Below are positions 51,777 through 60,928 of a DNA stretch of 64,000 nucleotides, piece by piece. The stretch is from Bacillus sp. FJAT-27264. Its GTDB lineage: Bacteria > Bacillota > Bacilli > Paenibacillales > Paenibacillaceae. Below the pieces are notes generated by a model, which saw only the letters and a program-made list of their open reading frames with translations, made no database searches and was not told where the DNA came from. The stretch covers positions 231,939 through 295,938 of the forward strand of contig NZ_MAQW01000030.1 of NCBI RefSeq assembly GCF_001682855.1. Reading direction: 5' to 3'. The position numbers and the translations under genes are program-made. Positions within the stretch are counted from its first letter, which is position 1, and each line of letters begins with the position of its first letter.

Positions 51777-53591
51777 ATGGTCCATAAATTCCGCCTTGTG
51801 AGCCGTTACCGCCATCTTCCGCTCCAGTTCAAGCTGCTCCTGTGGTTTGTGCCCTTGCTCCTCGTAACGATATTCGCGATGGGCTGGAATTCCTACAGAA
51901 TATCCTCCCAGCAGGTCGTGGAGAAGATGAGGCAATCCCAGGACCATTTGACCAAGAAGACGACAGAGCAGATCGACGAGATGGTGAAAGGCATGGTTTC
52001 CTTTTCCAACACAATGTTCCTGGACGAAGGCGTGCAGCGGCTTCTGAATGCGTCAACAGAGGCGCAGCATGACCGCAATTCTGTCTTCAAGACGGTTACG
52101 AACCTGATGATTGCCAGCAATTCCATCCAGTCGTTGATCTTGTATACGCTTCAGGATCAGGCGGCGGAGCCCTTTGCCACGAATCAGGCTGGATTGACAA
52201 CTGCTATGAAGTTTTCTGATTTCGTACATACCTCATACTATGCTGAGGCAGTTGCCGCAGCGGGTAGTCCGACCTTTGGTTTGACTAGACCTTCCGACGG
52301 GATCTTCGTCGGGGATCATTATCATAAGATTGTCCTCTCTCGAATCATCAAGAATGTATATACCCTGCAACCGGCGGGCTTAGCCGTGATTGGTGTGGAT
52401 GCGGGGAAGATCGGCAGCCAATATCTCGATAACTCCAAGGATGATGTGGATATGTTCGTCATCGACCGGCAGGGTATGGTCATTACGGCCTCAAACCGGG
52501 GCTGGATCGGTAAGAAGGATATCGAACTTCCGTATTTTGTGGACAGCAATTCTGCTTTGACAGTGAAGGAGAGGCTGGATCAGGCCGTCGGTCATGACCA
52601 ATGGATTGTGTCGCATCTCCAGTCCGAGATGACTGGCTGGTACGTTGTCGTTGTTCACTCCAAGCGGCAGCTTGTGAAGGAACTGGGACAGATCTCCCAA
52701 GTAACGTTCACCATTGCCTGTCTGTGCCTGATTATGAGTCTGCTTGTGACCTGGTTCGCAGCAGCGGCCATTACGAAGCCCCTAAAGAAGCTGTCTCGTT
52801 CGATGCGACGATTGCAGACTGGGGATTTCTCGCAGCGCGTATTTTTTGAAGGTAACGACGAGATTGGACTGCTGGGCCATGGCTATAATCTCATGGTACA
52901 GCGTATCAAATCATTGATCAACGATGTCTATGCCTCTACACTCAAGCAGCGCGAAGCAGAATTGAAAACGCTTCAGGCACAGATCCGCCCGCATTTTCTC
53001 TACAACACCTTGAATACAATCTGTTGGGAGGCAGAGAAGAAGGGCGACAAGGAAATTGCCGACATGGTCTACTCTCTCTCCCAGGTCTTCCGGCTTAGCC
53101 TGAATGACGGCCGGGATACGTTTACGCTGGAGCAGGAGATGGAGCTTGTCACCAATTATTTGTTTCTGCAGAAGAACCGATTTCGTGACCGCTTCCAATT
53201 CGAGATCTTCCTGGACGACAGTCTTAAAGATTTCATCGTGCCTAAGCTGCTGCTGCAACCGCTGGCCGAGAACGCTGTCATTCATGGCATCGAGCCCTTG
53301 TCCGGCAGTGGGCTGATTGCTATTCGCGCGTACCGCAATGACCGGATGATCGTACTGGAGGTGCAGGATAACGGAGTGGGCATTTCGCCGGAAGGTCTAA
53401 AGGAATTGCGCCAGCGACTGGAACTGCGTAAGCCGTTGGCGGAACCAGAGACCGGCATCCGTACGGGATTTGCCCTCGCCAATGTACAGGAACGGCTGGA
53501 GCTGTTCTTTACAGGGACCCAGTTGGGAATAGAGAGCATTGAAGGAATGGGAACTCGCATTATTATTCAGATCGCTGTGGAGGGGCCATGA
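51777..53591 (+). CDS. YesM-type sensor histidine kinase
   Basis: 604-residue membrane sensor. One membrane segment at about 17-36, an extracellular Cache-like domain (40-305), a second segment (309-329), HAMP, then a LytS/YesM-type kinase: phospho-acceptor His406 in QIRPHFLYNTLN, N-box AENAVIHGIEP and G-box NGVGISPEG. ATG 51777 has AAGGTGG five bases upstream; a GTG at 51768 is in frame. It overlaps the regulator gene by four bases. Such pairs sense oligosaccharides or their receptor. Confidence 0.94.
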   Translation: MVHKFRLVSRYRHLPLQFKLLLWFVPLLLVTIFAMGWNSYRISSQQVVEKMRQSQDHLTKKTTEQIDEMVKGMVSFSNTMFLDEGVQRLLNASTEAQHDRNSVFKTVTNLMIASNSIQSLILYTLQDQAAEPFATNQAGLTTAMKFSDFVHTSYYAEAVAAAGSPTFGLTRPSDGIFVGDHYHKIVLSRIIKNVYTLQPAGLAVIGVDAGKIGSQYLDNSKDDVDMFVIDRQGMVITASNRGWIGKKDIELPYFVDSNSALTVKERLDQAVGHDQWIVSHLQSEMTGWYVVVVHSKRQLVKELGQISQVTFTIACLCLIMSLLVTWFAAAAITKPLKKLSRSMRRLQTGDFSQRVFFEGNDEIGLLGHGYNLMVQRIKSLINDVYASTLKQREAELKTLQAQIRPHFLYNTLNTICWEAEKKGDKEIADMVYSLSQVFRLSLNDGRDTFTLEQEMELVTNYLFLQKNRFRDRFQFEIFLDDSLKDFIVPKLLLQPLAENAVIHGIEPLSGSGLIAIRAYRNDRMIVLEVQDNGVGISPEGLKELRQRLELRKPLAEPETGIRTGFALANVQERLELFFTGTQLGIESIEGMGTRIIIQIAVEGP

Positions 53592-55249
53592 TAATGAAGC
53601 TGAGGCTGCTGATTGCCGAAGATGAAGATACCATTCGTGAAGGTATTGTAAACATGATTGACTGGAGGTCACATCAGATTGAAGTGGTTGGAGAAGCAGG
53701 CAACGGCAATGAGGCACTAGCGCTAATGGAGAATCATCCACCGGATCTCCTGCTGACGGATATTCGGATGCCGCAGATGAACGGGCTGGAATTAATTGAA
53801 GCTGCCCAGCGTAAGGGCTATGGCTTTCGCTCGATTATTTTGTCGGGCTATAATGAGTTCTCTTATGCCAAGCAAGCGATTTCGCTCGGCGTTGTGGATT
53901 ATGTGCTGAAGCCCTGCCGCCCCGAAGAGATTCTGAAGACAGTGCTGAAAGCCAAGAATGCCATCGAAGCCCAGCGTAGTCAGGAGAATGTACTGTTCGA
54001 GAAAGAACGCTCCTGGCATAAAAATGCGCCATTGGTCAAAAGCCAGGTGCTGTCGCAGTGGATTCATCATCCCCCCGTTCCGCTGGAACGCCGCGAGGAA
54101 TTGATTGAAGAACTGTCCATGGCGATTGCGCCCGATGGACCACAGATCGGTCTAGTCAGCTTTGACATTGAGCCGCTCTCGGCGAGAAGTAAAGGGCAGG
54201 ATTTTGTCTTGTTGCGGTATGCGGCGCTCAATATTATCAGAGAGACATTGGGGCCGATCTATAAAGGCCGGATCGAGACCTTTCATGACGGGAATCACCT
54301 GCTGTGGATCGGTAGTGGTCATACGGCAGGTGATCAGCGGAAGGTCTATCGTGCGCCTGCGAATCTGAGGGATGCCATTGGGAAGCTGCAGGACAATTTG
54401 GAGAAATATCTCAAACTGTCGATCAGTATTGCGGTAGGCTCCTGTCGCACACATCTCTCGGAAGCGCATCTGTCCTACGTGGAAGCGAACCAGGCGATGG
54501 AATTGCGTTTTCTGAACGGCAAGGGCGGCGTCTATTTTTACACCGAAGGAACTGCGGGACAATCCGGTCCTTCTGCCGAGGTGGTCAGTATATTGGAAGA
54601 CGAAGGGCTGAATGCTCTGGAAGATGAGATGTTGTCCGCGGTGACGGCGGGCAGCTACGAAGTCGCTCTGGATTTGCTGGAGCGCTGGCTGGACCGCTTC
54701 CGCAGCAATCCGCTCTGTCTTAAGCAGGAAGTCAATATCCGGGCGACGGCGCTGGTGGTCCGTCTGAAGCGGCTGACTCAAGAGAAACAAGTAGCCGGAT
54801 TTGAATGGAAGCAGCATCTGGTGAATTGGATGGAGCAGGCTCCGCAGGTGGAGACGTTGGAAGAACTGTCGGCAATTCTGAACATGGTGATGCAAAGCGT
54901 CGTCGAGGCATTCTCCAACCATCGTCCGCTGCACCGCACTGTGGTAACGGCGCTGGAGATTATCAGGCAGAAATACAACACGAATCTAACGCTGGAGTAT
55001 GTGGCCAAGGAAGCATACGTGTCCAATACGTACTTAAGCTCGTTGTTCAGGCAAGAGCTGGGTGTGAACTTTCTGGATTATCTGCACCAATACCGGGTGG
55101 AGGAAGCGAAGAAGCTGCTCCGGCAGAACCTGAAGATGTATGCAGTGGCGAAGCTGGTCGGATACGGCGAAGAGCGCCATTTCAGCGCCACATTCAAGAA
55201 GTGGACGGGGCTCACGCCCTCCCAGTACCAGAAAGGTCTGGAGAAATAG
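53588..55249 (+). CDS. YesN-type response regulator with AraC DNA-binding domain
   Basis: 553-residue regulator. Residues 5-120 are the receiver domain with Asp58 in LLTDIRMPQMNG and Lys in VLKPCRP. A long middle region follows, then the AraC-type double helix-turn-helix at about 450-550 (LTLEYVAKEAYVSNTYLSSL, VAKLVGYGEERHFSATFKKW). Starts at ATGA overlap with the kinase gene. It probably activates the divergent ABC operon and perhaps the downstream alpha-glucosidase gene. Confidence 0.94.
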   Translation: MIMKLRLLIAEDEDTIREGIVNMIDWRSHQIEVVGEAGNGNEALALMENHPPDLLLTDIRMPQMNGLELIEAAQRKGYGFRSIILSGYNEFSYAKQAISLGVVDYVLKPCRPEEILKTVLKAKNAIEAQRSQENVLFEKERSWHKNAPLVKSQVLSQWIHHPPVPLERREELIEELSMAIAPDGPQIGLVSFDIEPLSARSKGQDFVLLRYAALNIIRETLGPIYKGRIETFHDGNHLLWIGSGHTAGDQRKVYRAPANLRDAIGKLQDNLEKYLKLSISIAVGSCRTHLSEAHLSYVEANQAMELRFLNGKGGVYFYTEGTAGQSGPSAEVVSILEDEGLNALEDEMLSAVTAGSYEVALDLLERWLDRFRSNPLCLKQEVNIRATALVVRLKRLTQEKQVAGFEWKQHLVNWMEQAPQVETLEELSAILNMVMQSVVEAFSNHRPLHRTVVTALEIIRQKYNTNLTLEYVAKEAYVSNTYLSSLFRQELGVNFLDYLHQYRVEEAKKLLRQNLKMYAVAKLVGYGEERHFSATFKKWTGLTPSQYQKGLEK

Positions 55250-55335
55250 TCTGGATAGCAGTTCGAGGTTAAGAGGGGCTTGGATAGCGGGAAAATATAC
55301 CGTTATTCGTTCGTTTTTTGCTTCATTTTCCATTG

Positions 55336-55472
55336 ATAACTGGAATTTCTCCCGTTAAATACCTCTATTTATTCGTAATGGCCTAAATATGAGGGGATTA
55401 ACGGGAGTTTTTCCAGTTATTTTTAGAAAAAAGGAAATTTAATTAGAATAACAGGAGCTATTCCTGTTATTC
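55336..55472 (+). repeat. dispersed palindromic element, copy A
   Basis: Two 23-base arms (55336-55358 and 55398-55420) are near-perfect inverted repeats 85 bases from end to end. After 25 bases comes an 11-base perfect hairpin (GAATAACAGGA with TCCTGTTATTC, 55446-55472). The same parts at the same spacing recur inverted at 63853-63990. Confidence 0.85.
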
Positions 55473-55637
55473 CTATGCCCTGTAGATTGAGGTGTTTTTT
55501 TCGGCGCATTTGTCACCTCAGTGATTGAAACCCTTGAAATCCAAGGTCATTTTCTACTTAAGGCTACAAGAAGGCTGTTATCTAGACGTTGGGGTCATTT
55601 TCAGAATGGCAATCGGCTACGGATGTACTATCCCCGC

Positions 55638-55753
55638 CCCTTGCAACCTACTCCCGGCATCCTGCTCCCTTGCAACCTACTCCCGGCATCCTGCTCCCTT
55701 GCAACCTACTCCCGGCATCCTGCTCCCTTGCATCCTGCTGCCGGCATCCTGTT
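55638..55753 (+). repeat. 29-base tandem repeat, about four copies
   Basis: Units start at 55638, 55667, 55696 and 55725, each opening CCCTTGCAACCTACTCCCGG; the last copy has diverged. As 29 is not a multiple of three, all three plus-strand frames stay open and give Pro/Leu/Cys-rich translations, which I do not regard as genes. Confidence 0.92.
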
Positions 55754-55918
55754 CCCCACATCCAGTCCCCCTCATTCGCCCCAGTTTGTATATCAAGGAT
55801 TCACCCATCTGGACGCTGGGTTTGTAAGTTCACACTACACAGGTCTCGCTCCTGCTCTGTTGTGGCGCTTTATACGAAGCATGAGCAGCTCCGCAGCTAT
55901 TCGCTTGACTACGTTGGT

Positions 55919-56029
55919 CCTCGGCATCGGTCTGCTGGCTGCTTAATTACACGTTCCTCGGCATCGGCCTGCTACCTGCGTGATTACACGGTCCCCGGTA
56001 TCGACCTGTTGCCAGCTTAATTACACGGG
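55919..56029 (+). repeat. 37-base tandem repeat, three copies
   Basis: Units at 55919, 55956 and 55993 share CCTCGGCATCGGCCTGCT followed by a variable middle and ATTACACG. They differ at several positions, so they are older than the 29-base array. With that array and palindrome A they fill most of the 923-base gap 55250-56172; I see no gene there. Confidence 0.88.
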
Positions 56030-56172
56030 AACGGGAGGCTTCGGAAGAATTATAGCAAGATGTTATCTCGTTCTGCCGCAGTGGTTAAAATATATTTACG
56101 TGTCCGCACAGACCGGCCCTTGTTCCGGCTTGTTGCATTCATGCGGATGCTGCACAGAAGGAGGATGTCGTC

Positions 56173-57879
56173 ATGAACCCCAAATGGTGGAAGGAAAGTG
56201 TAGTGTACCAGATTTATCCGATCAGCTTCATGGACAGTAATGGCGATGGCATCGGGGATTTACGCGGCGTCATCTCTAAGCTGGATTATCTGCAGGAACT
56301 GGGCGTAGATATGATCTGGATTTGCCCGATTTATAAATCGCCGAACCATGATAATGGTTATGATATCAGTGATTATTGCGACATCATGAAGGAATTCGGT
56401 ACGATGGATGATTTTGACACGATGCTGCGTGAAATCCATGCCCGAGGCATGAAGCTGATGATGGATCTTGTGCTGAATCACACTTCCCATGAGCATCCTT
56501 GGTTCATAGAATCCAGAGCCTCGAAGGACAATCCCAAGCGGGACTATTATATATGGAGAAAAGGGAAGAATGGCGGTCCGCCGAACAATTGGGAATCCTA
56601 CTTCAGCGGTTCGGTATGGGAGCTTGATCCCCAGACGGATGAGTATTATCTTCATCTGTACTCCAAGTACCAGCCGGACTTGAACTGGGAGAATCCAGTG
56701 GTGATCGACAAGCTGCATGAAATGGTGCAGTGGTGGCTGAAGAAGGGTGTCGATGGCTTCCGTTTCGATGCGATTGCCCATATTGCCAAGACCCATGGCT
56801 ACCCGGATGCGTTGAATCCAGCAGGGACACCAACCGTAAGGGCATACGAGATGTTCTCTAACCTGGAAAATGTACATACGTTGCTCCAAAACCTGCATGA
56901 CCAGGTGCTGTACTATTACGACATCATGACGGTGGGCGAGACCTCAGGACTGGGTCCGGAGCAGGCGCTGGATTATGTCGGTGACGGACGGCGGGAACTG
57001 AATATGACCTTCCAGTTTGAGCATATGTTCATCGATGCGGCTTCCCCGGGCAGTGGAAAATGGGATGTCGTACCGTGGAGCCTGCTGGACCTCAAGCAGA
57101 TTATCACGAATTGGCAGACGGTTCTGCATGATCAGGGCTGGAATGCTAATTACCTTTGCAACCATGACCAGCCACGCTCGGTGTCACGGTTCGGGAATGA
57201 TCTCTATTATCGTGTCCCGTCAGCTAAAATGCTGGCGACCTTCATCCACATGCTGGAGGGTACGCCTTATATCTATCAGGGCGAGGAGATCGGGATGACG
57301 AATGTCGCCTTTGAATCCATCGATAATTACCGGGACGTGGAAACATTGAATTATTATGAGAATAGACGTCGTGCCGGGGTACCCGAAGCAGAGATTATGG
57401 CTGCGATTCATGCTAAAAGCCGTGATAACGCCCGTACACCCATGCAGTGGGATGACAGTCACGAAGGCGGCTTCACGACCGGTGTTCCCTGGATCAAGGT
57501 GAACTCTAATGCGATGGAGATCAATGCGATGGACGCAGTCAAAGACCCTGACTCCATCTATCACTACTATAGACAATTGATTGCGCTAAGAAAGCAGCAC
57601 AAGGTAATCGTCTATGGTAAATATGATTTGCTGCTACCGGGTGATAACGAAATTTATGTCTACACCCGGACCCTTGAGAATCAGCAGCTGCTGGTTATCC
57701 TGAACTTTTTTGACAATGAACCTGTATGTCAGCTACCATCTAGGGTCCTGTCTGAGAAGAGCCAACTGCTTATATCCAATTATCCTCTGATAAAAGGGGA
57801 GAATTTGGTTCATCTAAAGCTTCGTCCATATGAAGCCAGGGTCTACTTGCAGAGTCTGAAAGACGGCGCCTCGGACTGA
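56173..57879 (+). CDS. malL: intracellular alpha-glucosidase (GH13, oligo-1,6-glucosidase type)
   Basis: 568-residue glycoside hydrolase without signal peptide. The catalytic set is complete: nucleophile Asp199 (GFRFDAIAH), acid/base Glu256 (TVGETSG) and Asp332 (NHDQPRS). The conserved PIYKSPNHDNGYDISDY and DLVLNHTSHEHPWF regions are those of oligo-1,6-glucosidases, sucrases-isomaltases and trehalose-6-P hydrolases; the Val after the third region Asp-rich loop (MMDLVLNHTS) favours alpha-1,6-type specificity. It likely hydrolyses the oligosaccharide imported by the nearby ABC system. GGAGG precedes the ATG. Confidence 0.92.
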   Translation: MNPKWWKESVVYQIYPISFMDSNGDGIGDLRGVISKLDYLQELGVDMIWICPIYKSPNHDNGYDISDYCDIMKEFGTMDDFDTMLREIHARGMKLMMDLVLNHTSHEHPWFIESRASKDNPKRDYYIWRKGKNGGPPNNWESYFSGSVWELDPQTDEYYLHLYSKYQPDLNWENPVVIDKLHEMVQWWLKKGVDGFRFDAIAHIAKTHGYPDALNPAGTPTVRAYEMFSNLENVHTLLQNLHDQVLYYYDIMTVGETSGLGPEQALDYVGDGRRELNMTFQFEHMFIDAASPGSGKWDVVPWSLLDLKQIITNWQTVLHDQGWNANYLCNHDQPRSVSRFGNDLYYRVPSAKMLATFIHMLEGTPYIYQGEEIGMTNVAFESIDNYRDVETLNYYENRRRAGVPEAEIMAAIHAKSRDNARTPMQWDDSHEGGFTTGVPWIKVNSNAMEINAMDAVKDPDSIYHYYRQLIALRKQHKVIVYGKYDLLLPGDNEIYVYTRTLENQQLLVILNFFDNEPVCQLPSRVLSEKSQLLISNYPLIKGENLVHLKLRPYEARVYLQSLKDGASD

Positions 57880-57921
57880 ACTGAAGACCAATGAATGTCT
57901 AGGCTGCATTCAATACAGAAG

Positions 57922-57957
57922 ACAGGCGGGGAGTTGCTCCCGGCCTGTTGTTTTTTT
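57922..57957 (+). terminator. terminator of the alpha-glucosidase gene
   Basis: ACAGGC-GGGGAG pairs with CTCCC-GGCCTGT around TTG and is followed by TGTTTTTTT. Confidence 0.9.
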
Positions 57958-58055
57958 ACCACGGCTGCGACTTTGCTTTAAATGGAAAAGGCGTTACAAT
58001 AAACGGTAATATACATAAGGCATGAATGGGAAGCAGTTATGGGAGGAGAGACATA

Positions 58056-58790
58056 ATGGCTGAGTGGTATGAGAAGAGCTTCGGTGAGGATTATCTGATC
58101 GTCTATAGGCACCGTGATTTCGGAGGCGCGCGGCGAGAGGTAGAGCAGATGATCAATTGGCTGGATTTGCCCGCTGGTTCGAACGTACTGGATCTGTGCT
58201 GCGGGATGGGCCGTCATTCGCTAGCCCTGGTGGAAGCCGGTTTCAACGTCACTGGTGTGGATCTATCAGAAGCGCTGCTGCGTGAGGCGCGGTCACAAGA
58301 AGGAGCGGGGCAGGTAATCTGGATTCGCTCGGATATGCGGGAGCTTCCCCTGGAAGGCGGCTTTGATGCGGTGGTGAACCTGTTCACTTCGTTCGGCTAC
58401 TTCGAAGAGGATGGGGAGCAGGTAAAGGTACTTCGGGAGATCTACCGTATGCTGAAGCCCGGTGGCAGATTTATCATTGATTTTCTGAACCCTGCTTATG
58501 TTATCCATCATCTGGTTCCCCATTCTACACGTGAAGACGGCTTGAATCATATTGAAGAGCATAGGGTGATTGAGGACGGTTATGTGAAGAAAGATATTAT
58601 TCTGACTGCTGGAACGGACGGTGAGCCCCGCCGTTATCATGAGCGGGTAAAGCTGTATTCACTGGAGAAATTCCGTGAGATGCTGGAGCAGGCGGGGCTG
58701 CAGATCCAGTCTGTTCATGGCAGCTATGACGAAGCTGATTATGATGCGGAGACTTCCAAGCGGATGATTTTCCGGGGCGTAAGGCCGTAG
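58056..58790 (+). CDS. class I SAM-dependent methyltransferase
   Basis: 244-residue Rossmann methyltransferase. Motif I is VLDLCCGMGRHS (44-55), followed by GVDLSEALL and a FDAVVNLFTSFGYF segment; the family is the Methyltransf_25/SmtA-like group. ATG 58056 has GGGAGGAG upstream; the frame opens at 58026. It ends immediately before the MBL-fold gene, so both are co-expressed. The substrate is unknown. Confidence 0.88.
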   Translation: MAEWYEKSFGEDYLIVYRHRDFGGARREVEQMINWLDLPAGSNVLDLCCGMGRHSLALVEAGFNVTGVDLSEALLREARSQEGAGQVIWIRSDMRELPLEGGFDAVVNLFTSFGYFEEDGEQVKVLREIYRMLKPGGRFIIDFLNPAYVIHHLVPHSTREDGLNHIEEHRVIEDGYVKKDIILTAGTDGEPRRYHERVKLYSLEKFREMLEQAGLQIQSVHGSYDEADYDAETSKRMIFRGVRP

Positions 58791-59828
58791 ATGGTATCGG
58801 GCAAAAGAATTCGCGAAGACGAAGGCTTCCCGCGGAAAGCTGACATTACATCATGGGACTATGGCGCGATTCTGCAGATATCGGTGCCGATGGACCCGCC
58901 GCTGCGCCGGGTGAACAGCTACCTTCTGCCAGGACCGGATGGAACGGTCACGGTGATAGACCCTGGTCCGCATAAAGAGGAAAGTGTGCTGGCTTGGCAG
59001 GGCGTATTGCAGGAACTGGACTTGCGATGGGAACAGGTGCGGGATATCGTTGTTACGCATCATCACCCCGACCATTACGGCCTGGCCGGATGGATGCAAG
59101 AACGCAGCGGCGGCAAGGTGTGGATGACGGAACGTGCCCATGCCGAGGCGTCACTAATGTGGGGCGAGAAGTCCATAATGAATGAGGCACTGCCTTTGTT
59201 CTTTGCCAGACATGGCATGCCGGAAGCCCTGACGGCGGAAATCCGGGTTCACCTGGAGAGCTTCACGCCGCAGGTCACCCCGCAGCCGGAGATTACCGCC
59301 CTTGATCCAGCGGCGCCCTTTACGATGGGCGGCCGGGTGTGGCAGCCGGTGGTGACGGGAGGACATGCCCCGGGGCATGCCTCGTTCTACCACGCCGGCA
59401 GCGGGGTTATGATCTGCGGCGATGCCGTGCTGCCGCAGATCTCCCCCAACATCGGCCTGCATCCCGGCAGCGATGGTGGGCCGCTGCTCACGTTCCTGCA
59501 GGGACTGGAGCAGCTTGGGAGTTACCCGGTGAGCTTCGCGTATCCGGGTCACCGGGAGCCGTTCAGTGGCTTTACGGAGCGGACCCAAAGTCTGCTCCGT
59601 CACCACGAGGAACGGCTGGACACCGCCGCGGCGCTGTTGCAGGGCGGCCCGCTCAGCGGCTTCGCAATCTGCGAAGCCTTGTTCCGGGGCCGGGTGACAA
59701 CGGCGCATCAGATGCGCTTCGCCATGAGCGAAGCGCTGGCTCACCTCGCCGAGCTGGTGCGGCGGGGCCGAATTATGGAGTCCGGTACGGAGGACGCCGT
59801 TTTGTTTGCACTGGCGAAGTCGGGATGA
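58791..59828 (+). CDS. MBL-fold metallo-hydrolase
   Basis: 345-residue hydrolase. The metal motif HxHxDH is H90-H-H92-P-D94-H95 (VVTHHHPDHYG), with a later GGHAPGHAS His and the CGDAVLP Asp completing the binuclear site. A C-terminal winged-helix-like part (AHQMRFAMSEALAHLAEL) resembles the LACTB2/YflN type. The ATG follows the methyltransferase stop directly. The codons late in the gene are noticeably GC-rich. Confidence 0.88.
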   Translation: MVSGKRIREDEGFPRKADITSWDYGAILQISVPMDPPLRRVNSYLLPGPDGTVTVIDPGPHKEESVLAWQGVLQELDLRWEQVRDIVVTHHHPDHYGLAGWMQERSGGKVWMTERAHAEASLMWGEKSIMNEALPLFFARHGMPEALTAEIRVHLESFTPQVTPQPEITALDPAAPFTMGGRVWQPVVTGGHAPGHASFYHAGSGVMICGDAVLPQISPNIGLHPGSDGGPLLTFLQGLEQLGSYPVSFAYPGHREPFSGFTERTQSLLRHHEERLDTAAALLQGGPLSGFAICEALFRGRVTTAHQMRFAMSEALAHLAELVRRGRIMESGTEDAVLFALAKSG

Positions 59829-59949
59829 CGCCTGTTTCTGATAGGTTTCTTTTATTATTATCAATCAGAGTACAAGATTATGTTTATTGAGCGTTCTCTC
59901 CAGTGAACTGGTGATGAAGCGAGTCTGCAAGTCTCTATGTATAAATAAA

Positions 59950-59993
59950 GCCTCCATAACCACTTTACGAGTGAGGATGGAGGCATCTTTTTT
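59950..59993 (+). terminator. terminator of the methyltransferase-MBL operon
   Basis: GCCTCCAT pairs with ATGGAGGC across a 19-base loop and is followed by ATCTTTTTTG. Confidence 0.78.
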
Positions 59994-60119
59994 GCCCTAT
60001 GAAGCGTATTCCGAACCTGTTTTATTCATCCAAGAGTAACTTTGTGCTGATGGTAGCACGCCCCTGCTGTGACCTGGCGCAACCTGCTGGGAATCTGCTG
60101 CACCAATGCGGGCTAACTA

Positions 60120-60722
60120 TTATTCTGGCTGTTTCCCATCCTGAGGTGCCGTCTTATTGCCGGCAGGTTCGCTGTCCTCTGGAGTATGTGCCAGCCCATA
60201 ATCTTTTTCCCGCTCGGCCTGCTTGCGGTGGGCAATCCGGCTGCTCGCCGCTGCGGCCACAGCGCCTACAATATCATCGAGATAGGTATGAACCTGTCCC
60301 GTGCTCTTGTCATTCAAGCGCTCCAGTACCCCTGGCTTCAGCTTATCTACATAACCGTAGTTGGTGAAGCCGATACTGCCGTACACATTGACAATGGAGA
60401 AGGCCAGAATCTCGTCCACCCCGTATAATCCCTCATCATTTTCAATCATATCCTGAAGTGGCGGGAATAGCTTGCCTTCCTCGGCCAGAATATCCAGCTG
60501 AATACCGGTCAGTACCGCATTCTGTACTTCCCGCTTGCTCAGCACCATCTCGACGTTGTGAACACACTCGTCCATCGTTAGGCCCGGATAATATTTTTGC
60601 TGTAGCAGCATTACCAGCTCTGCAATTTCCAGCAGTGTTACTCCACGTTTGTGCAGCCAGGCATAGGTTGCGTCTGCGACCGCCTTGCTGTTCAGACTGT
60701 AAGGCATTTTTGCATCAGCCAT
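60120..60722 (-). CDS. phosphatidylglycerophosphatase A-related protein (YutG type)
   Basis: 200-residue soluble PgpA-family protein. GVTLLEIAELVMLLQQKYYP, the YGVDEILAFSIVNVYGSIG segment and LDDIVGAVAAAASSR are the conserved parts. The YutG branch lacks membrane segments and its activity in phospholipid synthesis is less certain than that of E. coli PgpA. A charged Glu/Lys-rich tail follows residue 165. The ribosome site is GGGGTGA. Transcribed alone, divergent from gerM. Confidence 0.88.
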   Translation of the reverse strand: MADAKMPYSLNSKAVADATYAWLHKRGVTLLEIAELVMLLQQKYYPGLTMDECVHNVEMVLSKREVQNAVLTGIQLDILAEEGKLFPPLQDMIENDEGLYGVDEILAFSIVNVYGSIGFTNYGYVDKLKPGVLERLNDKSTGQVHTYLDDIVGAVAAAASSRIAHRKQAEREKDYGLAHTPEDSEPAGNKTAPQDGKQPE

Positions 60723-60928
60723 GCTCAGTCACCCCGTTAATGAGTCGTTGGTTATCAGCGGTGGTTCATATCGATAAGAACTTTCCGCTGTACTTGGAAT
60801 TTTACTTTTACGGGGCGGATTTGTCCAGAAAGGCGAAATTAGGATAAGCTCTTGTTATTTTTTGGACAGAGGGCTCGTATACATAGCAGTATTAAATGCT
60901 TATCCAACTTTGAAAGGGGCAATTCATT

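Noticed and set aside
55638..55753. CRISPR-like array of 29-base repeats
   Set aside because: The units abut directly with no spacers between them and no cas genes are in the window, so this is a simple tandem repeat.
55521..56020. Three overlapping plus-strand frames of 100-143 codons rich in Pro, Leu, Cys and Ser
   Set aside because: They come from the 29-base repeat read in all three phases, have no good ribosome site and no recognisable domain.
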